Notes under the pieces: model-generated | Databases searched by the model: none | Told to the model about the DNA's origin: nothing | The model's input: the letters and a program-made list of their open reading frames with translations, nothing else | Part shown: one piece after another, positions 50,870 to 58,672 of the stretch | Numbering within the stretch: position 1 is the stretch's first letter | How the letters are laid out: each line of letters opens with the position of its first letter | Translations under genes and position numbers: made by a program | Source of the DNA: Tenacibaculum sp. L6 | Lineage (GTDB): Bacteria; Bacteroidota; Bacteroidia; Flavobacteriales; Flavobacteriaceae | Direction: 5' to 3' | Length of the DNA: 64,000 nucleotides | Assembly (NCBI RefSeq): GCF_028823685.1 | Contig: NZ_JAPEHZ010000004.1 | Coordinates: forward strand, 1-64,000

Positions 50870-51709
50870 ATGATACAACCAGATTGGAAAGTTGCCAAAG
50901 AATACGAAGATATTACCTATAAAAAATCACATAATGTAGCAAGAATAGCATTTAACAGACCAAATGTGCGTAATGCATTTCGTCCTAAAACTACATCTGA
51001 ACTATTAGATGCTTTCCAAGATGCGCATGAAGACACCAATATTGGAGTTGTATTATTATCAGCAGAAGGACCATCAACCAAAGACGGGGTTTGGAGTTTT
51101 TGCTCTGGAGGAGATCAAAATGCACGTGGACATCAAGGTTATGTAGGAGATGATGGTTACCACCGATTAAATATTTTAGAAGTACAACGTTTAATCCGTT
51201 TTATGCCTAAAGCAGTAATCTGTGTGGTTCCTGGTTGGGCAGTAGGTGGTGGACATAGTTTACATGTAACTTGTGATTTAACGTTAGCAAGTAAAGAGCA
51301 TGCGATTTTTAAACAAACAGATGCCGATGTAACTTCGTTTGATGCAGGGTATGGATCAGCATATTTAGCTAAAATGGTAGGACAAAAGAAAGCGCGTGAA
51401 ATCTTTTTCTTAGGAAGAAATTACTCAGCGCAAGAAGCGTATGAAATGGGAATGGTAAATGCTGTTATTCCTCATGACGAATTAGAGCAAACAGCTTTTG
51501 ATTGGGCACAAGAAATTTTAGCAAAGTCACCAACTTCAATAAAAATGTTAAAGTTTGCAATGAACTTAACAGACGATGGAATGGTTGGACAACAAGTATT
51601 TGCAGGAGAAGTAACACGTTTAGCTTATATGACCGATGAAGCTAAAGAAGGACGTGATGCGTTTTTAGAAAAACGTAAGCCTAACTTCCCAAAAACTTGG
51701 ATACCTTAA
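50870..51709 (+). CDS. menB: 1,4-dihydroxy-2-naphthoyl-CoA synthase
   Basis: MenB closes the naphthoquinone ring in menaquinone synthesis. The 279-residue crotonase-family protein has the oxyanion-hole segments FCSGGDQNARGHQ and VPGWAVGGGHSLH, then TDADVTSFDAGYGSAYLAK, and the MenB-type ending KRKPNFPKTWIP. Length and motifs are standard. menD at 47506 supplies an earlier step; menC, menE, menF and menA are not in the window. It is followed by a dispersed palindromic repeat. Confidence 0.97.
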   Translation: MIQPDWKVAKEYEDITYKKSHNVARIAFNRPNVRNAFRPKTTSELLDAFQDAHEDTNIGVVLLSAEGPSTKDGVWSFCSGGDQNARGHQGYVGDDGYHRLNILEVQRLIRFMPKAVICVVPGWAVGGGHSLHVTCDLTLASKEHAIFKQTDADVTSFDAGYGSAYLAKMVGQKKAREIFFLGRNYSAQEAYEMGMVNAVIPHDELEQTAFDWAQEILAKSPTSIKMLKFAMNLTDDGMVGQQVFAGEVTRLAYMTDEAKEGRDAFLEKRKPNFPKTWIP

Positions 51710-51808
51710 AAGCCTACCCTAACCCTCCCAAAGGGAGGGCGTTAGTTTGAGTAAATTATAAAAATAAAAGAGTATTATTTTTCCCTTTGGGGAAATTAAA
51801 AGGGGCTT
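51710..51808. repeat. Dispersed palindromic element (CCCTCCC/GGGAGGG ends and second hairpin)
   Basis: The element lies between menB and the FAH-family gene. CCCTCCC (51723-51729) pairs with GGGAGGG (51733-51739), with CTAA/TTAG outside. TTTCCC (51780-51785) pairs with GGGAAA (51790-51795). AAGCC (51710-51714) and GGCTT (51804-51808) are inverted at the ends. The composition differs strongly from the flanking genes. Confidence 0.7.
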
Positions 51809-52417
51809 ATGAAAATAATTTGTATTGGTCGCAATTACGCAAAACATATAGAAGAATTAGCGAATGAAAAACCAGAAAACCCTGTAGTTTTCTTAAAACC
51901 AGATTCGGCTATTCTTCCAAAGAAAATGCCATTTTTTATCCCACCATTTTCAAATGATGTACATTATGAGGTAGAAGTATTGGTAAAAATAAACAAAGTA
52001 GGAAAACATATTTCTCCAAAATTTGCTCATAAATATTACGATACTGTCGGATTAGGAATCGACTTTACTGCACGAGATGTACAAGCAGAGTGTAAAGAAA
52101 AAGGGTTGCCATGGGAAAAGGCGAAAGCTTTTGATGGCAGTGCCATTGTTGGAGAGTTTTATCCGAAAGAAGAGTTTGATTTAGAAAATATTTCTTTTCA
52201 ACTACAAAAGAATGATGAGGTGGTTCAAGATGGAAACACGTCTAGTATGTTATGGAAGATTGATGAGTTGGTAAGTTATGTGTCGCAGTATTTCACCTTA
52301 AAAAAAGGAGATATTATTTTTACAGGTACCCCAGCAGGTGTTGGTAAAGTAGTAGAAAACGACATATTAACAGGAACTATTGAAGGAAGACAAGCTTTTG
52401 AAATAAAAGTAAAATAA
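51809..52417 (+). CDS. Fumarylacetoacetate hydrolase-family protein
   Basis: The 202-residue protein has the FAH fold of small bacterial members: IGRNYAKHIEELANEKPENP, a metal-binding Glu pair in YEVEVLVKI, TARDVQAECKEKGLPWEKAK with FDGSAIVGE, and FTGTPAGVGKV. Relatives are oxaloacetate decarboxylases, acylpyruvases or isomerases of aromatic degradation. The precise substrate is unknown. The ATG follows the palindromic element directly, and a UUCG-loop terminator follows the stop. Confidence 0.92.
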   Translation: MKIICIGRNYAKHIEELANEKPENPVVFLKPDSAILPKKMPFFIPPFSNDVHYEVEVLVKINKVGKHISPKFAHKYYDTVGLGIDFTARDVQAECKEKGLPWEKAKAFDGSAIVGEFYPKEEFDLENISFQLQKNDEVVQDGNTSSMLWKIDELVSYVSQYFTLKKGDIIFTGTPAGVGKVVENDILTGTIEGRQAFEIKVK

Positions 52418-52420
52418 AAT

Positions 52421-52447
52421 ATCCCGCTTCGGCGGGATTCTTTTTTA
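52421..52447 (+). terminator. Terminator with UUCG tetraloop
   Basis: ATCCCGC (52421-52427) pairs with GCGGGAT (52432-52438) around TTCG, followed by a T-run. It ends the menB/FAH transcript just before cinA. Confidence 0.92.
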
Positions 52448-52458
52448 GAGATAACCAA

Positions 52459-53703
52459 ATGAATGCAGAAATTATAACGATAGGAGATGAAATTCTTATC
52501 GGGCAAATAGTGGATACCAATTCACAATGGATTGGTCAGGAACTCAATAAAATTGGAGTTTCGGTTTATCAAATATCTTCTATCCAGGACGAAAAACAGC
52601 ACATATTAAATGCGTTAAAAGAAGCAGAAAGTAGGGTAGATATAGTCATTATTACTGGAGGGTTAGGACCTACCAAAGATGACATCACAAAAAAAACAAT
52701 TGCTGAATATTTTCAAGATGAAAAGGTTGTTGAATATCCAGAGGTAATCAACCATATTAAACATTTATTCAAGAAGGTCAATCATCCATTTAATGAAGTT
52801 CAAAAATATCAAGCGCAGCTTCCCTCAAAAGCAACCTTGTTAATGAATCGTTTTGGAACGGCACCTGGAATGTGGTTTTATGAAAATAATACGGTTTTTG
52901 TATCGCTACCAGGAGTTCCCTATGAAATGAAAGGATTGATGAAAGAAGAAGTATTACCAAGACTTCAATCAACTTTTAAGTTACCTTTTATTTTGCATAG
53001 AACCATTATGACGGCAGGTACAGGTGAAACCATTATTGCTGAAAGAATTTCTGAATGGGAAGATAATTTACCTGATTTTATAAAACTAGCCTATTTACCA
53101 TCTTTTGGTAGTGTTCGTTTGCGTTTGTCAGCAAAAGGAAATGATAAAGAATTACTAACCCAAGAGATGGAGAAGCAAGTTGCAACGCTGTATACTCTGA
53201 TTCCAGAGATTATTGTTGGCGATGATAATGAAACTTCATTAGAAAAAGAAGTAGGGAAGTTGCTGCAACAATACGGAAAAACAGTTTCAACTGCTGAAAG
53301 TTTGACAGGAGGAAAAATTGCATCCACTATTGTTTCCGTTTCAGGGGCTTCTAATTATTTTACGGGCGGATTTATAACCTATACAGCTGATTTAAAACAA
53401 CAACTATTAGGAGTTTCAAAAGAAATAATTAATGAGTTTACTGTAGTAAGTAAAGAAGTTGCTGAAGCAATGGCAAAAGGATGTTTAGGTAAATTAAAAA
53501 CGGATTATGCCATAGCAGTTACAGGAAATGCAGGACCAACTACCGATCATAATGATAAGAGTGTAGGCTTGGTGTATATTGCCATTGCTAGTAAAAACGG
53601 AGTAGAAGTGCAAGAGTTTAACTTTGGGCAACCTAGAGAAAAAGTAATCAATAGAACGGTAACTAAATCTTTAGAACTTTTACAGTCAATCATATTAAAA
53701 TAA
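52459..53703 (+). CDS. cinA: CinA-family nicotinamide mononucleotide deamidase-related protein
   Basis: The 414-residue protein has an N-terminal MoaB/MogA-type domain (IITIGDEILIGQIVDTNSQW and ITGGLGPTKDDITKK) and a C-terminal PncC/CinA domain (KTVSTAESLTGGKIASTIVS and AVTGNAGPTTD). The C-terminal domain deamidates NMN in other bacteria, recycling NAD by-products; the N-terminal domain hydrolyses ADP-ribose in some homologues. The SxxxxGG catalytic pattern (ESLTGG) is intact. It lies between the UUCG terminator and the rpmB promoter. Confidence 0.95.
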   Translation: MNAEIITIGDEILIGQIVDTNSQWIGQELNKIGVSVYQISSIQDEKQHILNALKEAESRVDIVIITGGLGPTKDDITKKTIAEYFQDEKVVEYPEVINHIKHLFKKVNHPFNEVQKYQAQLPSKATLLMNRFGTAPGMWFYENNTVFVSLPGVPYEMKGLMKEEVLPRLQSTFKLPFILHRTIMTAGTGETIIAERISEWEDNLPDFIKLAYLPSFGSVRLRLSAKGNDKELLTQEMEKQVATLYTLIPEIIVGDDNETSLEKEVGKLLQQYGKTVSTAESLTGGKIASTIVSVSGASNYFTGGFITYTADLKQQLLGVSKEIINEFTVVSKEVAEAMAKGCLGKLKTDYAIAVTGNAGPTTDHNDKSVGLVYIAIASKNGVEVQEFNFGQPREKVINRTVTKSLELLQSIILK

Positions 53704-53800
53704 TTAGTATTTTTGCCGCCGTTACGCTTCCAAATAGGTTAGATGCTGAACCTAAGTTTTGAATGGATTAAAATAATTTAAAATTTAATCGAGAATATTT

Positions 53801-53830
53801 TTGTGCAATAAATTAAATTGCATAAATTTG
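53801..53830 (+). promoter_or_regulatory. Promoter of the rpmB-rpmG operon
   Basis: TTG (53801-53803), 19 bases, then TAAATTTG (53823-53830) match the Bacteroidota consensus fully. Start near 53837, with a leader of about 32 bases. Confidence 0.7.
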
Positions 53831-53868
53831 CACCTCGTTTAGAAATAACACTAAAAACTGTCAAGAAG

Positions 53869-54108
53869 ATGTCTAGAGTTTGTGAATTAACAGGAAAAAA
53901 AGCGATGGTAGGTAACAATGTATCTCACGCTTTAAATAGAACTAAAAGAAGATTTAACGCTAATTTAATGACTAAGCGTTTTTATATTCCAGAAGAAGAT
54001 AAATGGATTACTTTAAAAGTATCTGCTTCTGCATTAAAAAATATTAATAAAAAAGGAATCTCTGCGGTTATCAAAGAAGCAAGAGCTAACGGTTTCTTAA
54101 CTAAATAA
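53869..54108 (+). CDS. rpmB: 50S ribosomal protein L28
   Basis: The start at 53869 (MSRVCELTGKKAMVGNNVSH) gives the standard 79-residue L28; the longer frame would read through its promoter region. The conserved TKRRFNANLMTKRF and the Lys-rich tail are present. L28 binds near the exit region of 23S rRNA. The gene order L28-L33-DUF4295-FtsY is a Bacteroidota hallmark. Confidence 0.98.
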   Translation: MSRVCELTGKKAMVGNNVSHALNRTKRRFNANLMTKRFYIPEEDKWITLKVSASALKNINKKGISAVIKEARANGFLTK

Positions 54109-54136
54109 TTCCTTACTTAGATAAAATTTTAGAGAG

Positions 54137-54319
54137 ATGGCAAAAAAAGGAAACAGAGTTCAAGTAATTTTAGAATGTACTGAGCACAAAGCATCTGGGC
54201 AACCAGGAACTTCTCGTTATATTACAACTAAGAACAAAAAGAATACTCCTGATAGAATGGAATTAAAGAAATTTAATCCAATCTTAAAGAAGATGACAGT
54301 TCATAAAGAAATTAAATAA
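54137..54319 (+). CDS. rpmG: 50S ribosomal protein L33
   Basis: The 60-residue protein begins [20 protein letters not shown] and has the conserved [20 protein letters not shown]. Only one Cys is present, so it is the zinc-free form that lacks the CxxC pairs. It is translated in the rpmB transcript. Confidence 0.97.
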   Translation: MAKKGNRVQVILECTEHKASGQPGTSRYITTKNKKNTPDRMELKKFNPILKKMTVHKEIK

Positions 54320-54346
54320 TTAGCTACGGCGTAAATTTTATATAAA

Positions 54347-54499
54347 ATGGCAAAGAAATCAGTAGCAACGTTACAAACAGGTTCGAAAAGATTAACCAAA
54401 GCTATCAAAATGGTAAAATCTCCAAAATCAGGAGCTTACACATTTGTTGAGGCTATTATGGATCCAACACAAGTAAACGACTTTTTTGCAAAAAAGTAA
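54347..54499 (+). CDS. DUF4295 small basic protein
   Basis: This 50-residue protein starts MAKKSVATLQTGSKRLTKAI and ends with a VNDFFAKK tail. It is the conserved DUF4295 protein found downstream of L33 in Bacteroidota. The high Lys content and setting suggest association with the ribosome, but the function is unproven. It ends before a 9-bp terminator stem. Confidence 0.9.
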   Translation: MAKKSVATLQTGSKRLTKAIKMVKSPKSGAYTFVEAIMDPTQVNDFFAKK

Positions 54500-54518
54500 T
54501 TCTTGTATACAGTTTAAA

Positions 54519-54556
54519 GAAAAGCTACTTTCGTTAGAGAGTAGCTTTTTTTTTTT
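54519..54556 (+). terminator. Terminator after DUF4295
   Basis: AAAGCTACT (54521-54529) pairs with AGTAGCTTT (54540-54548), and a long T-run follows. It separates the ribosomal operon from ftsY. Confidence 0.88.
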
Positions 54557-54595
54557 ATATTTACAAATTAGTACTCTGTGTGTAGTTAAAAATTT

Positions 54596-54680
54596 GGGCG
54601 TTACCCTAAAGGGTCGGGCTTTCGGCAGTCGCTTCCCGAAGCATCGGGAGAGCTCCAAAAAATGCCTCAATCCCTAACGC
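54596..54680. repeat. 85-bp dispersed element with GCGTTA/TAACGC ends
   Basis: GCGTTA (54598-54603) and TAACGC (54675-54680) are inverted at the ends. Inside are two hairpins: ACCC/GGGT (54603-54614) and TCCCGA/TCGGGA (54634-54649). The GGGCGTTA...CCCTAACGC form is a small non-coding repeat that I associate with Flavobacteriia. It has much higher GC than its surroundings and sits between rpmG/DUF4295 and ftsY. Confidence 0.75.
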
Positions 54681-54764
54681 AAGAGTAACCGTTTAATGAC
54701 AATTTGACTGTATTAATAAAATGGTATAGTTTTTAACCTATAATAGCCATTATAAAATTTAACA

Positions 54765-55718
54765 ATGAGTTTTTTTAAGAAAATCTTCTCAAAAGAGAAA
54801 AAAGAAACCTTAGATAAGGGATTAGAAAAAACCAAATCAAGTTTTTTCTCTAAATTATCAAAAGCAGTTGCAGGAAAAGCAAAGGTAGATGATGATGTGT
54901 TAGATAATTTAGAAGAAGTACTCGTGTCGTCTGATGTAGGAGTAGAAACTACCTTAAAAATTATTGATAGAATTGAAGAAAGAGTATCTCGTGATAAGTA
55001 TTTGGGTACCGATGAGTTAAATCAAATTCTACGCGAAGAAATTGCAGGTTTATTATCAGAAACCAATACTGGTGATGAAACCGATTTTACGATTCCAGCA
55101 AACACGAAACCGTATGTGTTAATGGTGGTTGGAGTAAACGGAGTAGGTAAAACAACTACGATTGGTAAGTTAGCTTCACAGTTTAAAAAGAAAGGTTTAA
55201 AAGTGGTTTTAGGAGCTGCTGACACGTTTAGAGCAGCTGCGATTGATCAATTACAAGTTTGGGCAGACAGAACAGATGTGCCAATTGTACGTCAAGAAAT
55301 GGGGTCTGATCCAGCTTCTGTAGCTTTCGATACTGTTCAGTCAGGAGTTAATCAAGATGCAGATGTAATTATTATTGACACCGCAGGTCGTTTACATAAT
55401 AAAGTTAACTTAATGAATGAGTTGACAAAGATTAAACGAGTAATGCAAAAAGTAGTACCAGATGCACCGCATGATGTATTGTTGGTTTTAGATGGTTCTA
55501 CAGGTCAAAATGCCTTTGAGCAAGCGAAACAATTTACCAAAGCAACGGAAGTAACTTCGTTAGCAGTAACCAAATTAGATGGTACTGCCAAAGGAGGAGT
55601 AGTTATAGGTATTTCTGACCAATTTCAAATTCCTGTAAAATATATTGGAGTAGGAGAAGGTATCGACGATTTACAAGTGTTTAACAAGCATGAATTTGTA
55701 GACTCGTTTTTTAAATAG
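54765..55718 (+). CDS. ftsY: Signal recognition particle receptor FtsY
   Basis: FtsY is the SRP receptor GTPase at the inner membrane. The 317-residue protein has GVNGVGKTTTIGKLASQ (G1), DTFRAAAIDQL, IIDTAGRLHNK and TKLDGTAKGG, the SRP-GTPase set, with a short N domain. The acidic A domain of proteobacterial FtsY is reduced to a basic helix (FKKIFSKEKKETLDK), the form common in this phylum. Its end overlaps the convergent LRR gene by eight bases. Confidence 0.96.
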   Translation: MSFFKKIFSKEKKETLDKGLEKTKSSFFSKLSKAVAGKAKVDDDVLDNLEEVLVSSDVGVETTLKIIDRIEERVSRDKYLGTDELNQILREEIAGLLSETNTGDETDFTIPANTKPYVLMVVGVNGVGKTTTIGKLASQFKKKGLKVVLGAADTFRAAAIDQLQVWADRTDVPIVRQEMGSDPASVAFDTVQSGVNQDADVIIIDTAGRLHNKVNLMNELTKIKRVMQKVVPDAPHDVLLVLDGSTGQNAFEQAKQFTKATEVTSLAVTKLDGTAKGGVVIGISDQFQIPVKYIGVGEGIDDLQVFNKHEFVDSFFK

Positions 55719-58587
55719 AAAATAAATAGGTGATAGTTCTAATATCATTTTTTTGTTTATTCGAAAGATCACTTAAATCATTCCAAAGGAGCAATAACTC
55801 AAAAGACCAAGTTTTAAGCTTGGTTTTTTTAGCTTGAATTTTTTGCTTTAGTTCTTCAAGGTTTTCATTAGAATAATTATTTACTGATATCTTTTCTACA
55901 AATTCAAGATATTCTTTTAGTAGTAAGTAATTGGAGTTTTTAGGAATTAAGGTTGACAATTCTTTGTTGAATTCATCAAACTCTTTATGTTTTCCTGCGA
56001 TGATGTAAACTTCAAGTAAACTTAAATGAGTTCCCCAAGATTTAGGGTTTTGTTGAGTTTGCTTATTATAAAAAGCTATTTGGTTATCAAAGTATAACTT
56101 ATAATTTGAATCGTTGATTTTTTTTGCCAATAGAGCGGTTCTTGACCAGTATTGAGGAGAGAATTTATCAGCTAATGTTTTAAATGTTTTGATAGCACTG
56201 ATAGTGTCTTTTAATCGTAGGTGACTTAAAGCTTTAAATCTAAAGTTAGGAACAACTGAGTTTAAAAATCGAATGTTTTGGCTTGTGTCTTTTTTAATGG
56301 TGATATCTGCGTAATGAATACAGTCTTTATAGTTTTTTGTTTTGTATAAAGCCTCTATATAGCTATCATCATACAAGGTTTTTAAAGCAGCTTCTTTATT
56401 TATTTCAATAGCTTTGTTTGCATAGGTAATATATTCTTCATATTTATTTTTTTTACTTGAGTAGCTTTTCTTATTAGCAACTTTAGCAAAAGCAATTGCC
56501 ATTTCGTCCGTTTTAGGTAAATCATTTTCAGAAATTATATTGTGTTCTAACAGTAGTAAACTAATCTGATTTTTATTATTTCTATAAGTATTTAAATTTT
56601 TTGAGTTCCTACTTATATTGAGAGAAGTTAAGTATTGAGCATTTTTAATGTCTTTAGGTAATTCAGTGATTAAATTATCAGAAAGATTTAAATCTTTTAC
56701 TTTAAAAGTATTCCAGTTATGGACAGGTAACTTCTTTATGGAACAATTCGAAACATCTAAAGTGTAGTTGTAAGAGTTACTATTTTCTAATATGTTAACA
56801 ACATTATTGAAGTCTATAGTGTTGTTAGATAAATCAATAAATTCAAGTTTGTTTAGCTTAGAAAAACTATCTGGAAGTGTAGTTAACATATTTTTCTTTC
56901 TAGCTAGTCTAGTATAAGTTGTATCCTTAATAAATTTACCTTTAAGATGATTGTACTTTTCAACTCTAAAAGCATGATTTTTCTTGTTATTTAAGTATAA
57001 CTTTTTTAAGCTATTTAGTCCACCAAAACTATCAGGTAAACTTGTAAGGTTGTTATGAGAGAGTTCTAGCCTTTCCAAAGAAGATAAGTCACCAAAACTA
57101 TCAGGTAGTGTGGTTAAAAAGTTCGAGTTTCCTTGTAGGGTAGATAGCTTTTTTAAATTTCCAAACTTTTTTGGAAGATAAGTAATGTCGTTTGCAGTAA
57201 TATTTAAAGTTTGTAAATTATGAAGTTTAGAAAAAGAGCTAGGTAATTTGTATAGTAGGTTTTGAGAAAGATTTAAGTAAGTTAAAGAACTAAGATTCCC
57301 GATATTTTTAGGTAGTTCTTTTATGTAGTTATCCTCTAAAAATAAAGTGTCTAGATTTTTAAGATTTGTTATGGATCTAGGAACAGAAGTTAACTTATTA
57401 TTGTTAATTTTAAAAAACGTAATGTTTTTTAAATCCCCTATTTCTTTAGGCAAACTTTTGAGTTGATTGTTATTAATTGAAAAATGCTTAAGAAGCTTTA
57501 ATTTTCCAATACTCTTAGGAAGGGTTTTTATTCTATTGTAATAAAGTTTTAAAGTGTTTAAACTAGATAGTTTATCTATTTCATTATCAATACTTATTAT
57601 ATTACTTCCTTGTATTTCGACTCTTTTTAAATTTTTTAAATCATAAAATGATTTCGGAAGTTTTTTGAACTTGTTATTAGAAGAATAAAAAAGTTCTAAA
57701 TTTTTGAAATATTTAATATTTTCAGATAGGCTGTCTAATTTACAATTAGTTAATTTTAACTCTTTTATTTTAGGATTATTTTCTCCTATTATTTTAAAAA
57801 AAGAATCACTGTTTTTTATAGGCGAATTAATAGTTAATTTTTCAAGACCTTGTAAATGTTTCAATTCTTTTAAAATAGAATCGTTCAAGTTTTCAAAACT
57901 AATGGATAAGTGTAGTTTTTTAAGATTGTTTTTTGAAAGAGCTTTTAAATATTGCTTCTTTTTATTTGGGTAATAGTCACATTTCAAAATTAAATTTTCA
58001 AAGGTGTTGTTTTCTGGGATTTGAGGGATATTTCTAGCAATGAAAGCAAGATCTCTTAGTTTTAGTTCTTGAAAATTTTTGTTCATCAAAATAGTTGGCG
58101 AAAAAGAATAAAAAGCAATTCCTTTTAAGCTTTTTACTTTTTTAAGTTCATAAAATCCCTTGTCGTAATCCCAATTATGAAAACTATAAAAAATTAGATT
58201 TTTTAACTTTGAAAGCTTGTTCAAGTTTTTAGGGAAATTTATTTTTGTAGTGTCACTTCCAAAAAGTTTTCCATTGTCAAATTTAATTAGCTCTATATTT
58301 GGGCACAAAGACAAATCATCTATAACTTCTTCTAGATTTATGTCTTTATTAATTTTAATATAAGCATATCGAATTTTTTCAAGTGTTTTTATATCATTTT
58401 TATAGGCTTCGATATCCTTTTTATTGTATTTGAAATAATAATGATACCCAAAACGATTTAGGCGTTCTATTGGTTCTGCTGATTTTGAATTGAAAAAAGT
58501 TAAATAATCGTTGTAATCTTCATAAAAATCTTGAGAGAAAATAAATAGAGTTTGAAATGTAAAAAGAAAGAGTAATATTTTTTTCAT
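55711..58587 (-). CDS. Large secreted leucine-rich-repeat protein
   Basis: I place the start at 58587 (MKKILLFLFTFQTLFIFSQ), which gives a signal peptide. The product is about 958 residues. Residues about 85-640 form LRRs of 23-residue periodicity, of the LPxxIGxLxxLxxLxLxxNxL type (LPKEIGDLKNITFFKINNNK, LPDSFGDLSSLERLELSHNN, LPDSFGGLNSLKKLYL). The C-terminal third is helical, TPR-like (AALKTLYDDSYIEALYKTKN, FKALSHLRLKDTISAIK). No membrane anchor or C-terminal type IX secretion domain was seen. LRRs of this sort bind proteins, so an adhesion or envelope-interaction role is possible. It overlaps ftsY's end by eight bases. Confidence 0.9.
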   Translation of the reverse strand: MKKILLFLFTFQTLFIFSQDFYEDYNDYLTFFNSKSAEPIERLNRFGYHYYFKYNKKDIEAYKNDIKTLEKIRYAYIKINKDINLEEVIDDLSLCPNIELIKFDNGKLFGSDTTKINFPKNLNKLSKLKNLIFYSFHNWDYDKGFYELKKVKSLKGIAFYSFSPTILMNKNFQELKLRDLAFIARNIPQIPENNTFENLILKCDYYPNKKKQYLKALSKNNLKKLHLSISFENLNDSILKELKHLQGLEKLTINSPIKNSDSFFKIIGENNPKIKELKLTNCKLDSLSENIKYFKNLELFYSSNNKFKKLPKSFYDLKNLKRVEIQGSNIISIDNEIDKLSSLNTLKLYYNRIKTLPKSIGKLKLLKHFSINNNQLKSLPKEIGDLKNITFFKINNNKLTSVPRSITNLKNLDTLFLEDNYIKELPKNIGNLSSLTYLNLSQNLLYKLPSSFSKLHNLQTLNITANDITYLPKKFGNLKKLSTLQGNSNFLTTLPDSFGDLSSLERLELSHNNLTSLPDSFGGLNSLKKLYLNNKKNHAFRVEKYNHLKGKFIKDTTYTRLARKKNMLTTLPDSFSKLNKLEFIDLSNNTIDFNNVVNILENSNSYNYTLDVSNCSIKKLPVHNWNTFKVKDLNLSDNLITELPKDIKNAQYLTSLNISRNSKNLNTYRNNKNQISLLLLEHNIISENDLPKTDEMAIAFAKVANKKSYSSKKNKYEEYITYANKAIEINKEAALKTLYDDSYIEALYKTKNYKDCIHYADITIKKDTSQNIRFLNSVVPNFRFKALSHLRLKDTISAIKTFKTLADKFSPQYWSRTALLAKKINDSNYKLYFDNQIAFYNKQTQQNPKSWGTHLSLLEVYIIAGKHKEFDEFNKELSTLIPKNSNYLLLKEYLEFVEKISVNNYSNENLEELKQKIQAKKTKLKTWSFELLLLWNDLSDLSNKQKNDIRTITYLFSI

Positions 58588-58644
58588 TTTCAATTTTTTA
58601 AGCAAAATAAGTAAAAAATCACATTTTTTAAAATGATTAAGCTG

Positions 58645-58652
58645 TATTTTTG
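58645..58652 (+). promoter_or_regulatory. Candidate -7 box for rimO
   Basis: TATTTTTG matches TANNTTTG, 20 bases before the rimO ATG. No spaced TTG is present. Confidence 0.45.
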
Positions 58653-58672
58653 CACTCGTTTAAACATATACT

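Noticed and set aside
54428-54677. Two overlapping frames spanning the 85-bp element
   Set aside because: They run through DUF4295, a terminator and the GCGTTA element in either direction; typical artefacts of dispersed repeats.
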